Part shown: one piece after another, positions 10,807 to 23,140 of the stretch
Layout of the letters: each line of letters begins with the position of its first letter
How positions within the stretch are numbered: the first letter of the stretch is position 1
From: Owenia fusiformis
Lineage: Eukaryota; Annelida; Polychaeta; Sabellida; Oweniidae
NCBI GenBank assembly: GCA_903813345.2
Contig: CAIIXF020000011.1
Span: 12,569,754-12,631,753, forward strand
DNA: 62,000 nt
Reading direction: 5' to 3'
Translations under genes and position numbers: made by a program
The notes under the pieces: model-generated
Database searches by the model: none
What the model saw: the letters and a program-made list of their open reading frames with translations, nothing else
What the model was told of the DNA's origin: nothing

Positions 10807-11525
10807 TGGGTTGTTCATCTTCCAGTGGGTTGCTCATCTTCCAGAGAGTTGCTCATCTTCCAGTGGGTTGCTCATCTTCCAGTGGGTGTATTTTCTTCCA
10901 GTTGTTTGCTCATCTTTCAGCTGGTTGCTCTCCTCCCAGTTGGTTGCTCTTCTTTCAGTTGGTTGCTCTTCCTTCAGTTGGTTGCTCTTCTTTCAGTTGG
11001 TTGCTCTTCTTTCAGTTGGTTGCTCTTCTTTCAGTTGGTTGCTCTTCTTCCAGTTGGTTGCTTTTCTTCCAGTTGGTTGCTCTTCTTCCAGTTAGTTGTT
11101 CATCTTCCAGTGGGTTGTTCATCTTCCAGTGGGTTGTTCATCTTCCAGTGGGTTGTTCATCTTCCAGTCGGTTGTACATCTTCCAGTGGGTTGTTCATTT
11201 TCCAGTGGGTTGCTCATCTTCCAGCAGGTGTATTTTCTTCCAGTTGGTTGCTCATGTTTCAGCTGGTTGTTCTTCCAGTTGGTTGTTCTTCTTCCAGTGG
11301 GTTGTTCATCTTCCAGTGGGTTGTTCATCTTCCAGTGGGTTGTTCATCTTCCAGTCGGTTGTACATCTTCCAGTGGGTTGTTCATTTTCCAGTGAGTTGC
11401 TCATCTTCCAGTGAGTTGCTTATCTTCCAGTGGGTTGCTCATCTTCCAGTGGGTTGCTCATCTTCCAATGGGTTGCTCATCTTCCAGTGGATTGCTCATC
11501 TTCCAGTGGGTTGCTCATCTTCCAG
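10807..11525. repeat. 19-bp minisatellite array A3 (short)
   Basis: About 38 copies. It is shorter than A2 by nine whole 19-mers, removed from the middle of the array, which fits slippage or unequal exchange in register. Confidence 0.97.
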
Positions 11526-12115
11526 CGATTGAATTATCTTTGAGTGGGTGGATCATCTTCTAGCAGTTGGATCATCTTCAAGGTTGCCATCTTCCACCAG
11601 ATAGATCATCTTCAACTGGGACCTTGGCTTTTCAATGGGTGACTTGTCTTGCAGTGTGTGGCTTTCAGTTTGTGGCTCAGGTACTAGTGGGCTGATCACC
11701 TCCAAGCTAAAGGTAAATCTGTAATATAAGTACATATAAAATAGGAAGTCAGCAAATATTTAAATGTTGATTTGTTGTTACAATGCCAAAATGATTGAGC
11801 CACTTACTGAACAAGCGGAGGAGGGAATGCAAGAAATTTCCTTTTATTGATTCTAGTAAATAGCTCATGGCCTTTCACCCCTTCCGGCTCAAGATTTACA
11901 TCATCAAATCAACTAACTGCCTTAACAGAAGTATCTCTGTAGAAGTGAATTGTGGTCTATATATTTTTAGAACATGAATTAAAATTATTTTTTTGAATAT
12001 TGAATTACCCCCCACCCCCAAGCCCAATATAATGAATAGTTTTATTCATTTTTTGATATGTAAAGCCAACATACATATTATCTCCAAATTGGCTCTACAC
12101 TATAGCTACCCTTAC

Positions 12116-12271
12116 CTGAGTGGTTGTAACATTCCTGTTGTTTCTTTAGTTCAACACACCTATTAGTACAGGCAGTAGCAATATGCTTTGTAGATACATA
12201 CACTGCAAACAGCTGACCCAAATCATTGATCCACTTCGAAAGACCACAACCAGGGTAGAAATTGTTATGAC
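12116..12271 (-). CDS. exon a, copy 3 (most diverged copy)
   Basis: Open frame and both splice sites are intact. This copy has Glu in CVELKK, a synonymous Val change next to it, and ACA to TCA (Thr to Ser) in the last full codon before the donor. It has three exonic differences from copy 1 and no stop or frameshift. It pairs with exon b at 10424-10507. Confidence 0.48.
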
Positions 12272-14663
12272 CTGAAAGTACTTAAAAAAGAAAAAAAAGT
12301 CAGCAATGATTTGACTTTTTTCCTTAAAAGAAACAAGTAAATATACCCATCTCACTGAAATGGCCATTTTTCAGATGTGAGTACATTTACATATAACTTT
12401 TAAGAGAATGCATGAACATGCAAAATGTCACCACTGGCCATTTGTTAAAGATGCACTTGGTTACAGTAAGCCGAACACTAATTGATTACTGCCATCAAGA
12501 AGTTTCGTCCACCCATCAGTTTGAGAATATAACATTATGTCAACACTTCTGTAGTGACATAAAAATCAAATCATTGCCCAGTAAGTACAGTTTACTAAAA
12601 AACTATGAACAAAAATCATATCATTACTGAATAAATTTTCAAATTGTTACTTTAAAAGCTAGCATTATAGTATTCAAATGATCAAGACCAAATTGATAGA
12701 GCTAGAACTATTTTGTTGGTAAGTTTCCAAAGTCTCAGAATGAAAATTACCAAACACATGCAAACAGAACCACTGTTCCTTGTGTTGCAGCCAAGAACCT
12801 GCTTTGCTGGAAATACAAAAAAGATGCTGTAGTACTTGTTAATATTACAATTTAAATATATTGCAAAAATTCAAATCAATTAGGAGGGATGGAGTAAGGT
12901 ACATGTATACATAGTAATACATCTTAACTAGGTAAAAAATACTGCTTCCAGCACTGTATAGCTGATTCTTCTGGTCGGTGTATGATCCTGTGAAAAGAGA
13001 ATTCATTTATTAGTAACTTCCGCATGCAACAGTAGTAGTTGTAGTTCAGGCAAGGAGCAGTCTTTAACCCACTTCAAAACACCTGCAATGAGAAAATTAT
13101 TTTACTGTCTACCTTAACTCCAAAGCATGCAAGGGATTATCATTTGCAAAAAAGTTGCCAAGTTGCCTTTATCAATCAGATTCTAGGTCGTAAATACCTA
13201 GATGGTTGATTGCTTATTGGACCAAAACATGGTCGCATTAACACTGACCTCAAAACAAGAAAAAAACAGTCAAATTGAAAAATTGATGATGATTTAATGA
13301 AACTTAAGATCATCTACCAACTCGCACCAAAAAAGAGAATGGTATCCGAAAACTGAGACTAACATACGAAGGTATGTTAAATCTCAGGTGAAAATGAGTT
13401 TATAAAAAAAATATGAAGACAATATTTTCCAAATATAGCACACATTACTTCCATTTTGATAAAACCAGGTGGATTCCATTATTCTTTCATGTCAGAACAT
13501 AGAATCCGTTAGGAAGCTTTCAAGCCAACACACCTTAACAAAAGATCAAACATTGGGTGACCATCCCCCCGCTCATGCTGTATGCTGTCCAGAGAGATTA
13601 AGAAGAATAACAAGAATGACATCCTCGGCCATGCATAATTAGGATACATCACATTAAAAAGATGAAATACAAGACCATACCACTGTCAATTCCCAATAGT
13701 ATCTTTACTGTAACACTGATAAGCAATGTCTACCTACCTAAAGAGTACAAGGTAACATGTATCAACCCCAAGGCCATTCCGTACAGATCCAAGTGAACTC
13801 TTGCTGCGTCCTCACGAGATCTCTGGATCACACTATATCCGTCATAGCTAACTACTAACATTACAATACGAGCAAGTAAAAATGAGTGGACCTTCACCAG
13901 AGCTCAACGATACCCCTCCAGAACGACCCAATGCATGCCGGCACCACAGCATGCATTGAAGAAAGAAAATTCAGAATACCTCCTCCTGGTGGGTGCAAGA
14001 CCCACCATTTTGACTCGCAAGTAAAGAATGCTTTCACCAGCCATCAGAATATAGGCAAAACAAAGAACCAAGCTCAACAATAAGAATCCAACTTGGAAAC
14101 TGTTGGTCGGGACTTACAAGGAATTGATACCTGAAACCCATGCATCTAGAGATTGATAGACACTGATCATCAGAATCACGGTGGAGGTACTACGAGGAAC
14201 ATCAAACAGTATGACCAAGTAAACCAGAGCTCTCAATGCAATGGATCAGAATGACCCATGCTCAACGATGCCATTCTTAGATATTCCTCAAAATCAATCG
14301 GGACAACATAAAACATGAACAGGGGAAGGCCTCCCAACACTTGATCAAGTGTTAAGACATGTTTAGCCATCCAGCCTCCTAGCAGATTCCAGGTTCCTTC
14401 ACTCCAGAATAATGGGTCGGCCAACAAAATCCACCGGTTCAATCAAAATGGAAGGTGTCCCACTAACGAGAAAACCTGCCGCTCCTAAACCATAGATGGA
14501 AAACATGTCTAGCTGGTAGATGACCCCATATGGAATACCTAAGATAACCTAACCAAATAACTAAGATAACTCAACAAGATTACTTAACTTAGGTGACAGG
14601 AACTTCGTGATAAGGCTCATCTTAAAGGGAGTGGAGTCTAGGGGGCGACTCATGTTCCAATGC

Positions 14664-15496
14664 ATGGTTGCTCTTCTTCCAGTTGGTTGCTCTTCTTCCA
14701 GTTGGTTGCTCTTCTTCCAGTTGGTTGCTCTTCTTCCAGTTGGTTGCTCTTCTTCCAGTTGGTTGCTCTTCTTCCAGTTGGTTGCTCTCCTTTCAGTTGG
14801 TTGCTCTTCTTCCAGTTGGTTGCTCTTCTTCCAGTTGGTTGCTCTTCTTCCACTTGGTTGTTCTTCCACTTGGTTGTTCTTCTTCCACTTGGTTGCTCTT
14901 CTTCCACTTGGTTGCTCTTCTTCCACTTGGTTGCTCTTCTTCCAGTTGGTTGCTCTTCTTCCAGTTGGTTGCTCTTCTTCCAGTTGGTTGCTCTTCTTCC
15001 AGTTGGTTGCTCTTCTTCCAGTTGGTTGCTCTTCTTCCAGTTGGTTGCTCTCCTTTCAGTTGGTTGCTATTCTTCCAGTTGGTTGCTCTTCTTCCAGTTG
15101 GTTGCTCTTCTTCCAGTTGGTTGCTCTTCTTCCAGTTGGTTGCTCTTCTTCCAGTTGGTTGCTCTTCTTCCAGTTGGTTGCTCTCCTTTCAGTTGGTTGC
15201 TCTTCTTCCAGTTGGTTGCTCTTCTTCCAGTTGGTTGCTCTTCTTCCAGTTGGTTGCTCTTCTTCCAGTTGGTTGCTCTTCTTCCAGTTTGTTGTTCTTA
15301 TTCCAGTGGGTTGTTCATCTTCCAGTGGGTTGTTCACCTTCCAGTGGGTTGTTCATCTTCCAGTTGTTTGTTCATCTTCCAGTGGGTTGTTCATCTTCCA
15401 GTGAGTTGCTCATCTTCCAGTGAGTTGCTCATCTTCCAGTGGGTTGCTCATCTTCCAGCGGGTGAATTATCTTCCAGCGGTTGAATAATCTTTCAG
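14664..15496. repeat. 19-bp minisatellite array B3 (longest B)
   Basis: About 44 copies. A block of units including the ctctcctttcag variant is present twice (near 15046 and 15181), a multi-unit duplication. Confidence 0.97.
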
Positions 15497-15715
15497 TGGG
15501 TGGATCATCATCTAGCAGTTGGATCATCTTCAAGGTTGCCATCTTCCACCAGATAGATCATCTTCAACTGGGAACTTGGCTTTCCAATGGGGGACTTGTC
15601 TTGCAGTGTGTGGCTTCCAGTGTGTGGCTCAGGTACTAGTGGGCTGATCACCTCCAAGCTAAAGGTAAATCTGGAAGAAATATTGTACATTAGGAAATAA
15701 AAATACTGTACTTAC

Positions 15716-15799
15716 TTGAACCCCACATCCTAGAGATAATCTTCCATCCCGGGCAATGCTTCTTCAGTAACACACAGATATCACCAGAATAACAATATC
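15716..15799 (-). CDS. exon b, copy 3, acceptor AG mutated
   Basis: The body is unchanged, but plus-strand C to T at 15800 changes the minus-strand acceptor from tag to taa. The next AG is one base inside the exon and would shift the frame. This copy is probably skipped or non-functional if the exon model is right. Confidence 0.35.
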
Positions 15800-16098
15800 T
15801 TATGTAGAAACAGGCGTTGCAGGCAGATGGTGCATATTGAAGTTACTCTCATAAACTTGTAGGAAAGGACAGAAACTTATCTTCAGGGGAAGAGGAGTGC
15901 ATCTGAAAGTAAATACAAAATAGAAAAAGTTAGGCAATGGTTTCAATTTTCAATTTTTTCAAAAAATCCACCGGTTCAATCAAAATGGAAGGTATCCCAC
16001 TAACGATAAGAGCAAGATCACTTAACTTAGATGACAGGAACTTCGTGATAAGGCTCATCTTTAAGGGAGTGGAGTCTAGGGGGCGACTTATTTTCCAG

Positions 16099-17007
16099 TG
16101 GGTTGTTCATCTTCCAGTGGGTTGCTCATCTTCCAGAGAGTTGCTCATCTTCCAGTGGGTTGCTCATCTTCCAGTGGGTGTATTTTCTTCCAGTTGTTTG
16201 CTCATCTTTCAGCTGGTTGCTCTCCTCCCAGTTGGTTGCTCTTCTTTCAGTTGGTTGCTCTTCCTTCAGTTGGTTGCTCTTCTTTCAGTTGGTTGCTCTT
16301 CTTTCAGTTGGTTGCTCTTCTTCCAGTTGGTTGCTTTTCTTCCAGTTGGTTGCTCTTCTTCCAGTTAGTTGTTCATCTTCCATTGGGTTGTTCATCTTCC
16401 AGTGGGTTGTTCATCTTCCAGTGGGTTGTTCATCTTCCAGTCGGTTGTACATCTTCCAGTGGGTTGTTCATCTTCCAGTGGGTTGTTCATCTTCCATTCG
16501 GTTGTACATCTTCCAGTGGGTTGCTCATCTTCCATCGGGTTGCTCTTCTTCCATTTGGTTGCCCATCTTCCAGTGGGTTGTTCATCTTCCAGTGGGTTGC
16601 TCATCTTCCAGTGAGTTGCTCATGTTCCAGTGGGTTCCTCATTTTCCAGTGGGTTGCTCATCTTCCAGCAGGTGTATTTTCTTCCAGTTGGTTGCTCATG
16701 TTTCAGCTGGTTGTTCTTCCAGTTGGTTGTTCTTCTTCCAGTGGGTTGTTCATCTTCCAGTGGGTTGTTCATCTTCCAGTGGGTTGTTCATCTTCCAGTG
16801 GGTTGTTCATCTTCCAGTGGGTTGTTCATCTTCCAGTCGGTTGTACATCTTCCAGTGGGTTGTTCATTTTCCAGTGAGTTGCTCATCTTCCAGTGAGTTG
16901 CTTATCTTCCAGTGGGTTGCTCATCTTCCAGTGGGTTGCTCATCTTCCAATGGGTTGCTCATCTTCCAGTGGATTGCTCATCTTCCAGTGGGTTGCTCAT
17001 CTTCCAG
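16099..17007. repeat. 19-bp minisatellite array A4
   Basis: About 48 copies, one 19-mer longer than A2 overall. Confidence 0.97.
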
Positions 17008-17597
17008 CGATTGAATTATCTTTGAGTGGGTGGATCATCTTCTAGCAGTTGGATCATCTTCAAGGTTGCCATCTTCCACCAGATAGATCATCTTCAACTG
17101 GGACCTTGGCTTTTCAATGGGTGACTTGTCTTGCAGTGTGTGGCTTTCAGTTTGTGGCTCAGGTACTAGTGGGCTGATCACCTCCAAGCTAAAGGTAAAT
17201 CTGTAATATAAGTACATATAAAATAGGAAGTCAGCAATGATTTAAATGTTGATTTGTTGTTACAATGCCAAAATGATTGAGCCACTTACTGAACAAGCGG
17301 AGGAGGGAATGCAAGAAATTTCCTTTTATTGATTCTAGTAAATAGCTCATGGCCTTTCACCCCTTCCGGCTCAAGATTTACATCATCAAATCAACTAACT
17401 GCCTTAACAGAAGTATCTCTGTAGAAGTGAATTGTGGTCTATATATTTTTAGAACATGAATTAAAATTATTTTTTTGAATATTGAATTACCCCCCACCCC
17501 CAAGCCCAATATAATGAATAGTTTTATTCATTTTTTGATATGTAAAGCCAACATACATATTATCTCCAAATTGGCTCTACACTATAGCTACCCTTAC

Positions 17598-17753
17598 CTG
17601 TGTGGTTGTAACATTCCTGTTGTTTCTTTAGTTCCACACACCTATTAGTACAGGCAGTAGCAATATGCTTTGTAGATACATACACTGCAAACAGCTGACC
17701 CAAATCATTGATCCACTTCGGAAGACCACAACCAGGGTAGAAATTGTTATGAC
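17598..17753 (-). CDS. exon a, copy 4
   Basis: Intact frame and splice sites. It carries Glu in CVELKK and a private TCG to CCG change (Ser to Pro) in GLSKW. Its partner exon b at 15716-15799 has lost its acceptor AG, so a normal a+b domain may not form from this pair. Confidence 0.45.
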
Positions 17754-20145
17754 CTGAAAGTACTTAAAAAAGAAAAAAAAGTCAGCAATGATTTGACTTT
17801 TTTCCTTAAAAGAAACAAGTAAATATACCCATCTCACTGAAATGGCCATTTTTCAGATGTGAGTACATTTACATATAACTTTTAAGAGAATGCATGAACA
17901 TGCAAAATGTCACCACTGGCCATTTGTTAAAGATGCACTTGGTTACAGTAAGCCGAACACTAATTGATTACTGCCATCAAGAAGTTTCGTCCACCCATCA
18001 GTTTGAGAATATAACATTATGTCAACACTTCTGTAGTGACATAAAAATCAAATCATTGCCCAGTAAGTACAGTTTACTAAAAAACTATGAACAAAAATCA
18101 TATCATTACTGAATAAATTTTCAAATTGTTACTTTAAAAGCTAGCATTATAGTATTCAAATGATCAAGACCAAATTGATAGAGCTAGAACTATTTTGTTG
18201 GTAAGTTTCCAAAGTCTCAGAATGAAAATTACCAAACACATGCAAACAGAACCACTGTTCCTTGTGTTGCAGCCAAGAACCTGCTTTGCTGGAAATACAA
18301 AAAAGATGCTGTAGTACTTGTTAATATTACAATTTAAATATATTGCAAAAATTCAAATCAATTAGGAGGGATGGAGTAAGGTACATGTATACATAGTAAT
18401 ACATCTTAACTAGGTAAAAAATACTGCTTCCAGCACTGTATAGCTGATTCTTCTGGTCGGTGTATGATCCTGTGAAAAGAGAATTCATTTATTAGTAACT
18501 TCCGCATGCAACAGTAGTAGTTGTAGTTCAGGCAAGGAGCAGTCTTTAACCCTCTTCAAAACACCTGCAATGAGAAAATTATTTTACTGTCTACCTTAAC
18601 TCCAAAGCATGCAAGGGATTATCATTTGCAAAAAAGTTGCCAAGTTGCCTTTATCAATCAGATTCTAGGTCGTAAATACCTAGATGGTTGATTGCTTATT
18701 GGACCAAAACATGGTCGCATTAACACTGACCTCAAAACAAGAAAAAAACAGTCAAATTGAAAAATTGATGATGATTTAATGAAACTTAAGATCATCTACC
18801 AACTCGCACCAAAAAAGAGAATGGTATCCGAAAACTGAGACTAACATACGAAGGTATGTTAAATCTCAGGTGAAAATGAGTTTATAAAAAAAATATGAAG
18901 ACAATATTTTCCAAATATAGCACACATTACTTCCATTTTGATAAAACCAGGTGGATTCCATTATTCTTTCATGTCAGAACATAGAATCCGTTAGGAAGCT
19001 TTCAAGCCAACACACCTTAACAAAAGATCAAACATTGGGTGACCATCCCCCCGCTCATGCTGTATGCTGTCCAGAGAGATTAAGAAGAATAACAAGAATG
19101 ACATCCTCGGCCATGCATAATTAGGATACATCACATTAAAAAGATGAAATACAAGACCATACCACTGTCAATTCCCAATAGTATCTTTACTGTAACACTG
19201 ATAAGCAATGTCTACCTACCTAAAGAGTACAAGGTAACATGTATCAACCCCAAGGCCATTCCGTACAGATCCAAGTGAACTCTTGCTGCGTCCTCACGAG
19301 ATCTCTGGATCACACTATATCCGTCATAGCTAACTACTAACATTACAATACGAGCAAGTAAAAATGAGTGGACCTTCACCAGAGCTCAACGATACCCCTC
19401 CAGAACGACCCAATGCATGCCGGCACCACAGCATGCATTGAAGAAAGAAAATTCAGAATACCTCCTCCTGGTGGGTGCAAGACCCACCATTTTGACTCGC
19501 AAGTAAAGAATGCTTTCACCAGCCATCAGAATATAGGCAAAACAAAGAACCAAGCTCAACAATAAGAATCCAACTTGGAAACTGTTGGTCGGGACTTACA
19601 AGGAATTGATACCTGAAACCCATGCATCTAGAGATTGATAGACACTGATCATCAGAATCACGGTGGAGGTACTACGAGGAACATCAAACAGTATGACCAA
19701 GTAAACCAGAGCTCTCAATGCAATGGATCAGAATGACCCATGCTCAACGATGCCATTCTTAGATATTCCTCAAAATCAATCGGGACAACATAAAACATGA
19801 ACAGGGGAAGGCCTCCCAACACTTGATCAAGTGTTAAGACATGTTTAGCCATCCAGCCTCCTAGCAGATTCCAGGTTCCTTCACTCCAGAATAATGGGTC
19901 GGCCAACAAAATCCACCGGTTCAATCAAAATGGAAGGTGTCCCACTAACGAGAAAACCTGCCGCTCCTAAACCATAGATGGAAAACATGTCTAGCTGGTA
20001 GATGACCCCATATGGAATACCTAAGATAACCTAACCAAATAACTAAGATAACTCAACAAGATTACTTAACTTAGGTGACAGGAACTTCGTGATAAGGCTC
20101 ATCTTAAAGGGAGTGGAGTCTAGGGGGCGACTCATTTTCCAATGC

Positions 20146-20902
20146 ATGGTTGCTCTTCTTCCAGTTGGTTGCTCTTCTTCCAGTTGGTTGCTCTTCTTCC
20201 AGTTGGTTGCTCTTCTTCCAGTTGGTTGCTCTTCTTCCAGTTGGTTGCTCTTCTTCCAGTTGGTTGCTCTTCTTCCAGTTGGTTGCTCTTCTTCCAGTTG
20301 GTTGCTCTTCTTCCAGTTGGTTGCTCTCCTTTCAGTTGGTTGCTCTTCTTCCAGTTGGTTGCTCTTCTTCCAGTTGGTTGCTCTTCTTCCACTTGGTTGT
20401 TCTTCCACTTGGTTGTTCTTCTTCCACTTGGTTGCTCTTCTTCCACTTGGTTGCTCTTCTTCCACTTGGTTGCTCTTCTTCCAGTTGGTTGCTCTTCTTC
20501 CAGTTGGTTGCTCTTCTTCCAGTTGGTTGCTCTTCTTCCAGTTGGTTGCTCTTCTTCCAGTTGGTTGCTCTCCTTTCAGTTGGTTGCTATTCTTCCAGTT
20601 GGTTGCTCTTCTTCCAGTTGGTTGCTCTTCTTCCAGTTGGTTGCTCTTCTTCCAGTTGGTTGCTCTTCTTCCAGTTTGTTGTTCTTATTCCAGTGGGTTG
20701 TTCATCTTCCAGTGGGTTGTTCACCTTCCAGTGGGTTGTTCACCTTCCAGTGGGTTGTTCATCTTCCAGTTGTTTGTTCATCTTCCAGTGGGTTGTTCAT
20801 CTTCCAGTGAGTTGCTCATCTTCCAGTGAGTTGCTCATCTTCCAGTGGGTTGCTCATCTTCCAGCGGGTGAATTATCTTCCAGCGGTTGAATAATCTTTC
20901 AG
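20146..20902. repeat. 19-bp minisatellite array B4
   Basis: About 40 copies. The caccttccag variant occurs twice in succession near 20720-20750, a local unit duplication. Confidence 0.97.
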
Positions 20903-21121
20903 TGGGTGGATCATCATCTAGCAGTTGGATCATCTTCAAGGTTGCCATCTTCCACCAGATAGATCATCTTCAACTGGGAACTTGGCTTTCCAATGGGGGA
21001 CTTGTCTTGCAGTGTGTGGCTTCCAGTGTGTGGCTCAGGTACTAGTGGGCTGATCACCTCCAAGCTAAAGGTAAATCTGGAAGAAATATTGTACATTAGG
21101 AAATAAAAATACTGTACTTAC

Positions 21122-21205
21122 TTGAACCCCACATCCTAGAGATAATCTTCCATCCCGGGCAATGCTTCTTCAGTAACACACAGATATCACCAGAATAACA
21201 ATATC
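21122..21205 (-). CDS. exon b, copy 4, acceptor AG mutated
   Basis: It carries the same acceptor change as copy 3 (plus-strand T at 21206). The defect therefore spread with the unit or by conversion between neighbouring units 3 and 4. Confidence 0.35.
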
Positions 21206-21504
21206 TTATGTAGAAACAGGCGTTGCAGGCAGATGGTGCATATTGAAGTTACTCTCATAAACTTGTAGGAAAGGACAGAAACTTATCTTCAGGGGAAGAG
21301 GAGTGCATCTGAAAGTAAATACAAAATAGAAAAGGTTAGGCAATGGTTTCAATTTTCAATTTTTTCAAAAAATCCAACGGTTCAATCAAAATGGAAGGTA
21401 TCCCACTAACGATAAGAGCAAGATCACTTAACTTAGATGACAGGAACTTCGTGATAAGGCTCATCTTTAAGGGAGTGGAGTCTAGGGGGCGACTTATTTT
21501 CCAG

Positions 21505-22394
21505 TGGGTTGTTCATCTTCCAGTGGGTTGCTCATCTTCCAGAGAGTTGCTCATCTTCCAGTGGGTTGCTCATCTTCCAGTGGGTGTATTTTCTTCCAGT
21601 TGTTTGCTCATCTTTCAGCTGGTTGCTCTCCTCCCAGTTGGTTGCTTTTCTTTCAGTTGGTTGCTCTTCCTTCAGTTGGTTGCTCTTCTTTCAGTTGGTT
21701 GCTCTTCTTTCAGTTGGTTGCTCTTCTTCCAGTTGGTTGCTTTTCTTCCAGTTGGTTGCTCTTCTTCCAGTTAGTTGTTCATCTTCCATTGGGTTGTTCA
21801 TCTTCCAGTGGGTTGTTCATCTTCCAGTGGGTTGTTCATCTTCCAGTCGGTTGTACATCTTCCAGTGGGTTGTTCATCTTCCAGTGGGTTGTTCATCTTC
21901 CATTCGGTTGTACATCTTCCAGTGGGTTGCTCATCTTCCATCGGGTTGCTCTTCTTCCATTTGGTTGCCCATCTTCCAGTGGGTTGTTCATCTTCCAGTG
22001 GGTTGCTCATCTTCCAGTGAGTTGCTCATGTTCCAGTGGGTTCCTCATTTTCCAGTGGGTTGCTCATCTTCCAGCAGGTGTATTTTCTTCCAGTTGGTTG
22101 CTCATGTTTCAGCTGGTTGTTCTTCCAGTTGGTTGTTCTTCTTCCAGTGGGTTGTTCATCTTCCAGTGGGTTGTTCATCTTCCAGTGGGTTGTTCATCTT
22201 CCAGTGGGTTGTTCATCTTCCAGTCGGTTGTACATCTTCCAGTGGGTTGTTCATTTTCCAGTGAGTTGCTCATCTTCCAGTGAGTTGCTTATCTTCCAGT
22301 GGGTTGCTCATCTTCCAGTGGGTTGCTCATCTTCCAATGGGTTGCTCATCTTCCAGTGGATTGCTCATCTTCCAGTGGGTTGCTCATCTTCCAG
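21505..22394. repeat. 19-bp minisatellite array A5
   Basis: About 47 copies. It shares the catcttccattggg variant near 21780 with A4. Confidence 0.97.
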
Positions 22395-22984
22395 CGATTG
22401 AATTATCTTTGAGTGGGTGGATCATCTTCTAGCAGTTGGATCATCTTCAAGGTTGCCATCTTCCACCAGATAGATCATCTTCAACTGGGACCTTGGCTTT
22501 TCAATGGGTGACTTGTCTTGCAGTGTGTGGCTTTCAGTTTGTGGCTCAGGTACTAGTGGGCTGATCACCTCCAAGCTAAAGGTAAATCTGTAATATAAGT
22601 ACATATAAAATAGGAAGTCAGCAATGATTTAAATGTTGATTTGTTGTTACAATGCCAAAATGATTGAGCCACTTACTGAACAAGCGGAGGAGGGAATGCA
22701 AGAAATTTCCTTTTATTGATTCTAGTAAATAGCTCATGGCCTTTCACCCCTTCCGGCTCAAGATTTACATCATCAAATCAACTAACTGCCTTAACAGAAG
22801 TATCTCTGTAGAAGTGAATTGTGGTCTATATATTTTTAGAACATGAATTAAAATTATTTTTTTGAATATTGAATTACCCCCGACCCCCAAGCCCAATATA
22901 ATGAATAGTTTTATTCATTTTTTGATATGTAAAGCCAACATACATATTATCTCCAAATTGGCTCTACACTATAGCTACCCTTAC

Positions 22985-23140
22985 CTGTGTGGTTGTAACA
23001 TTCCTGTTGTTTCTTTAGTTCCACACACCTATTAGTACAGGCAGTAGCAATATGCTTTGTAGATACATACACTGCAAACAGCTGACCCAAATCATTGATC
23101 CACTTCGAAAGACCACAACCAGGGTAGAAATTGTTATGAC
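22985..23140 (-). CDS. exon a, copy 5
   Basis: The exon sequence matches copy 2 (Glu form). The A-run upstream on the plus strand is shorter here, which shortens the polypyrimidine tract of the acceptor without removing it. The partner exon b at 21122-21205 carries the acceptor mutation. Confidence 0.45.

Larger units (their letters stand above)
10676..15967. repeat. macrosatellite unit 3 (5.29 kb)
   Basis: Array A3 is 171 bp (nine 19-mers) shorter than A2, while array B3 is 114 bp (six 19-mers) longer than B2. Its exon b has the mutated acceptor. Confidence 0.95.
15968..21373. repeat. macrosatellite unit 4 (5.41 kb)
   Basis: Complete unit and the longest intact one. It shares the exon b acceptor mutation with unit 3. 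Confidence 0.95.
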
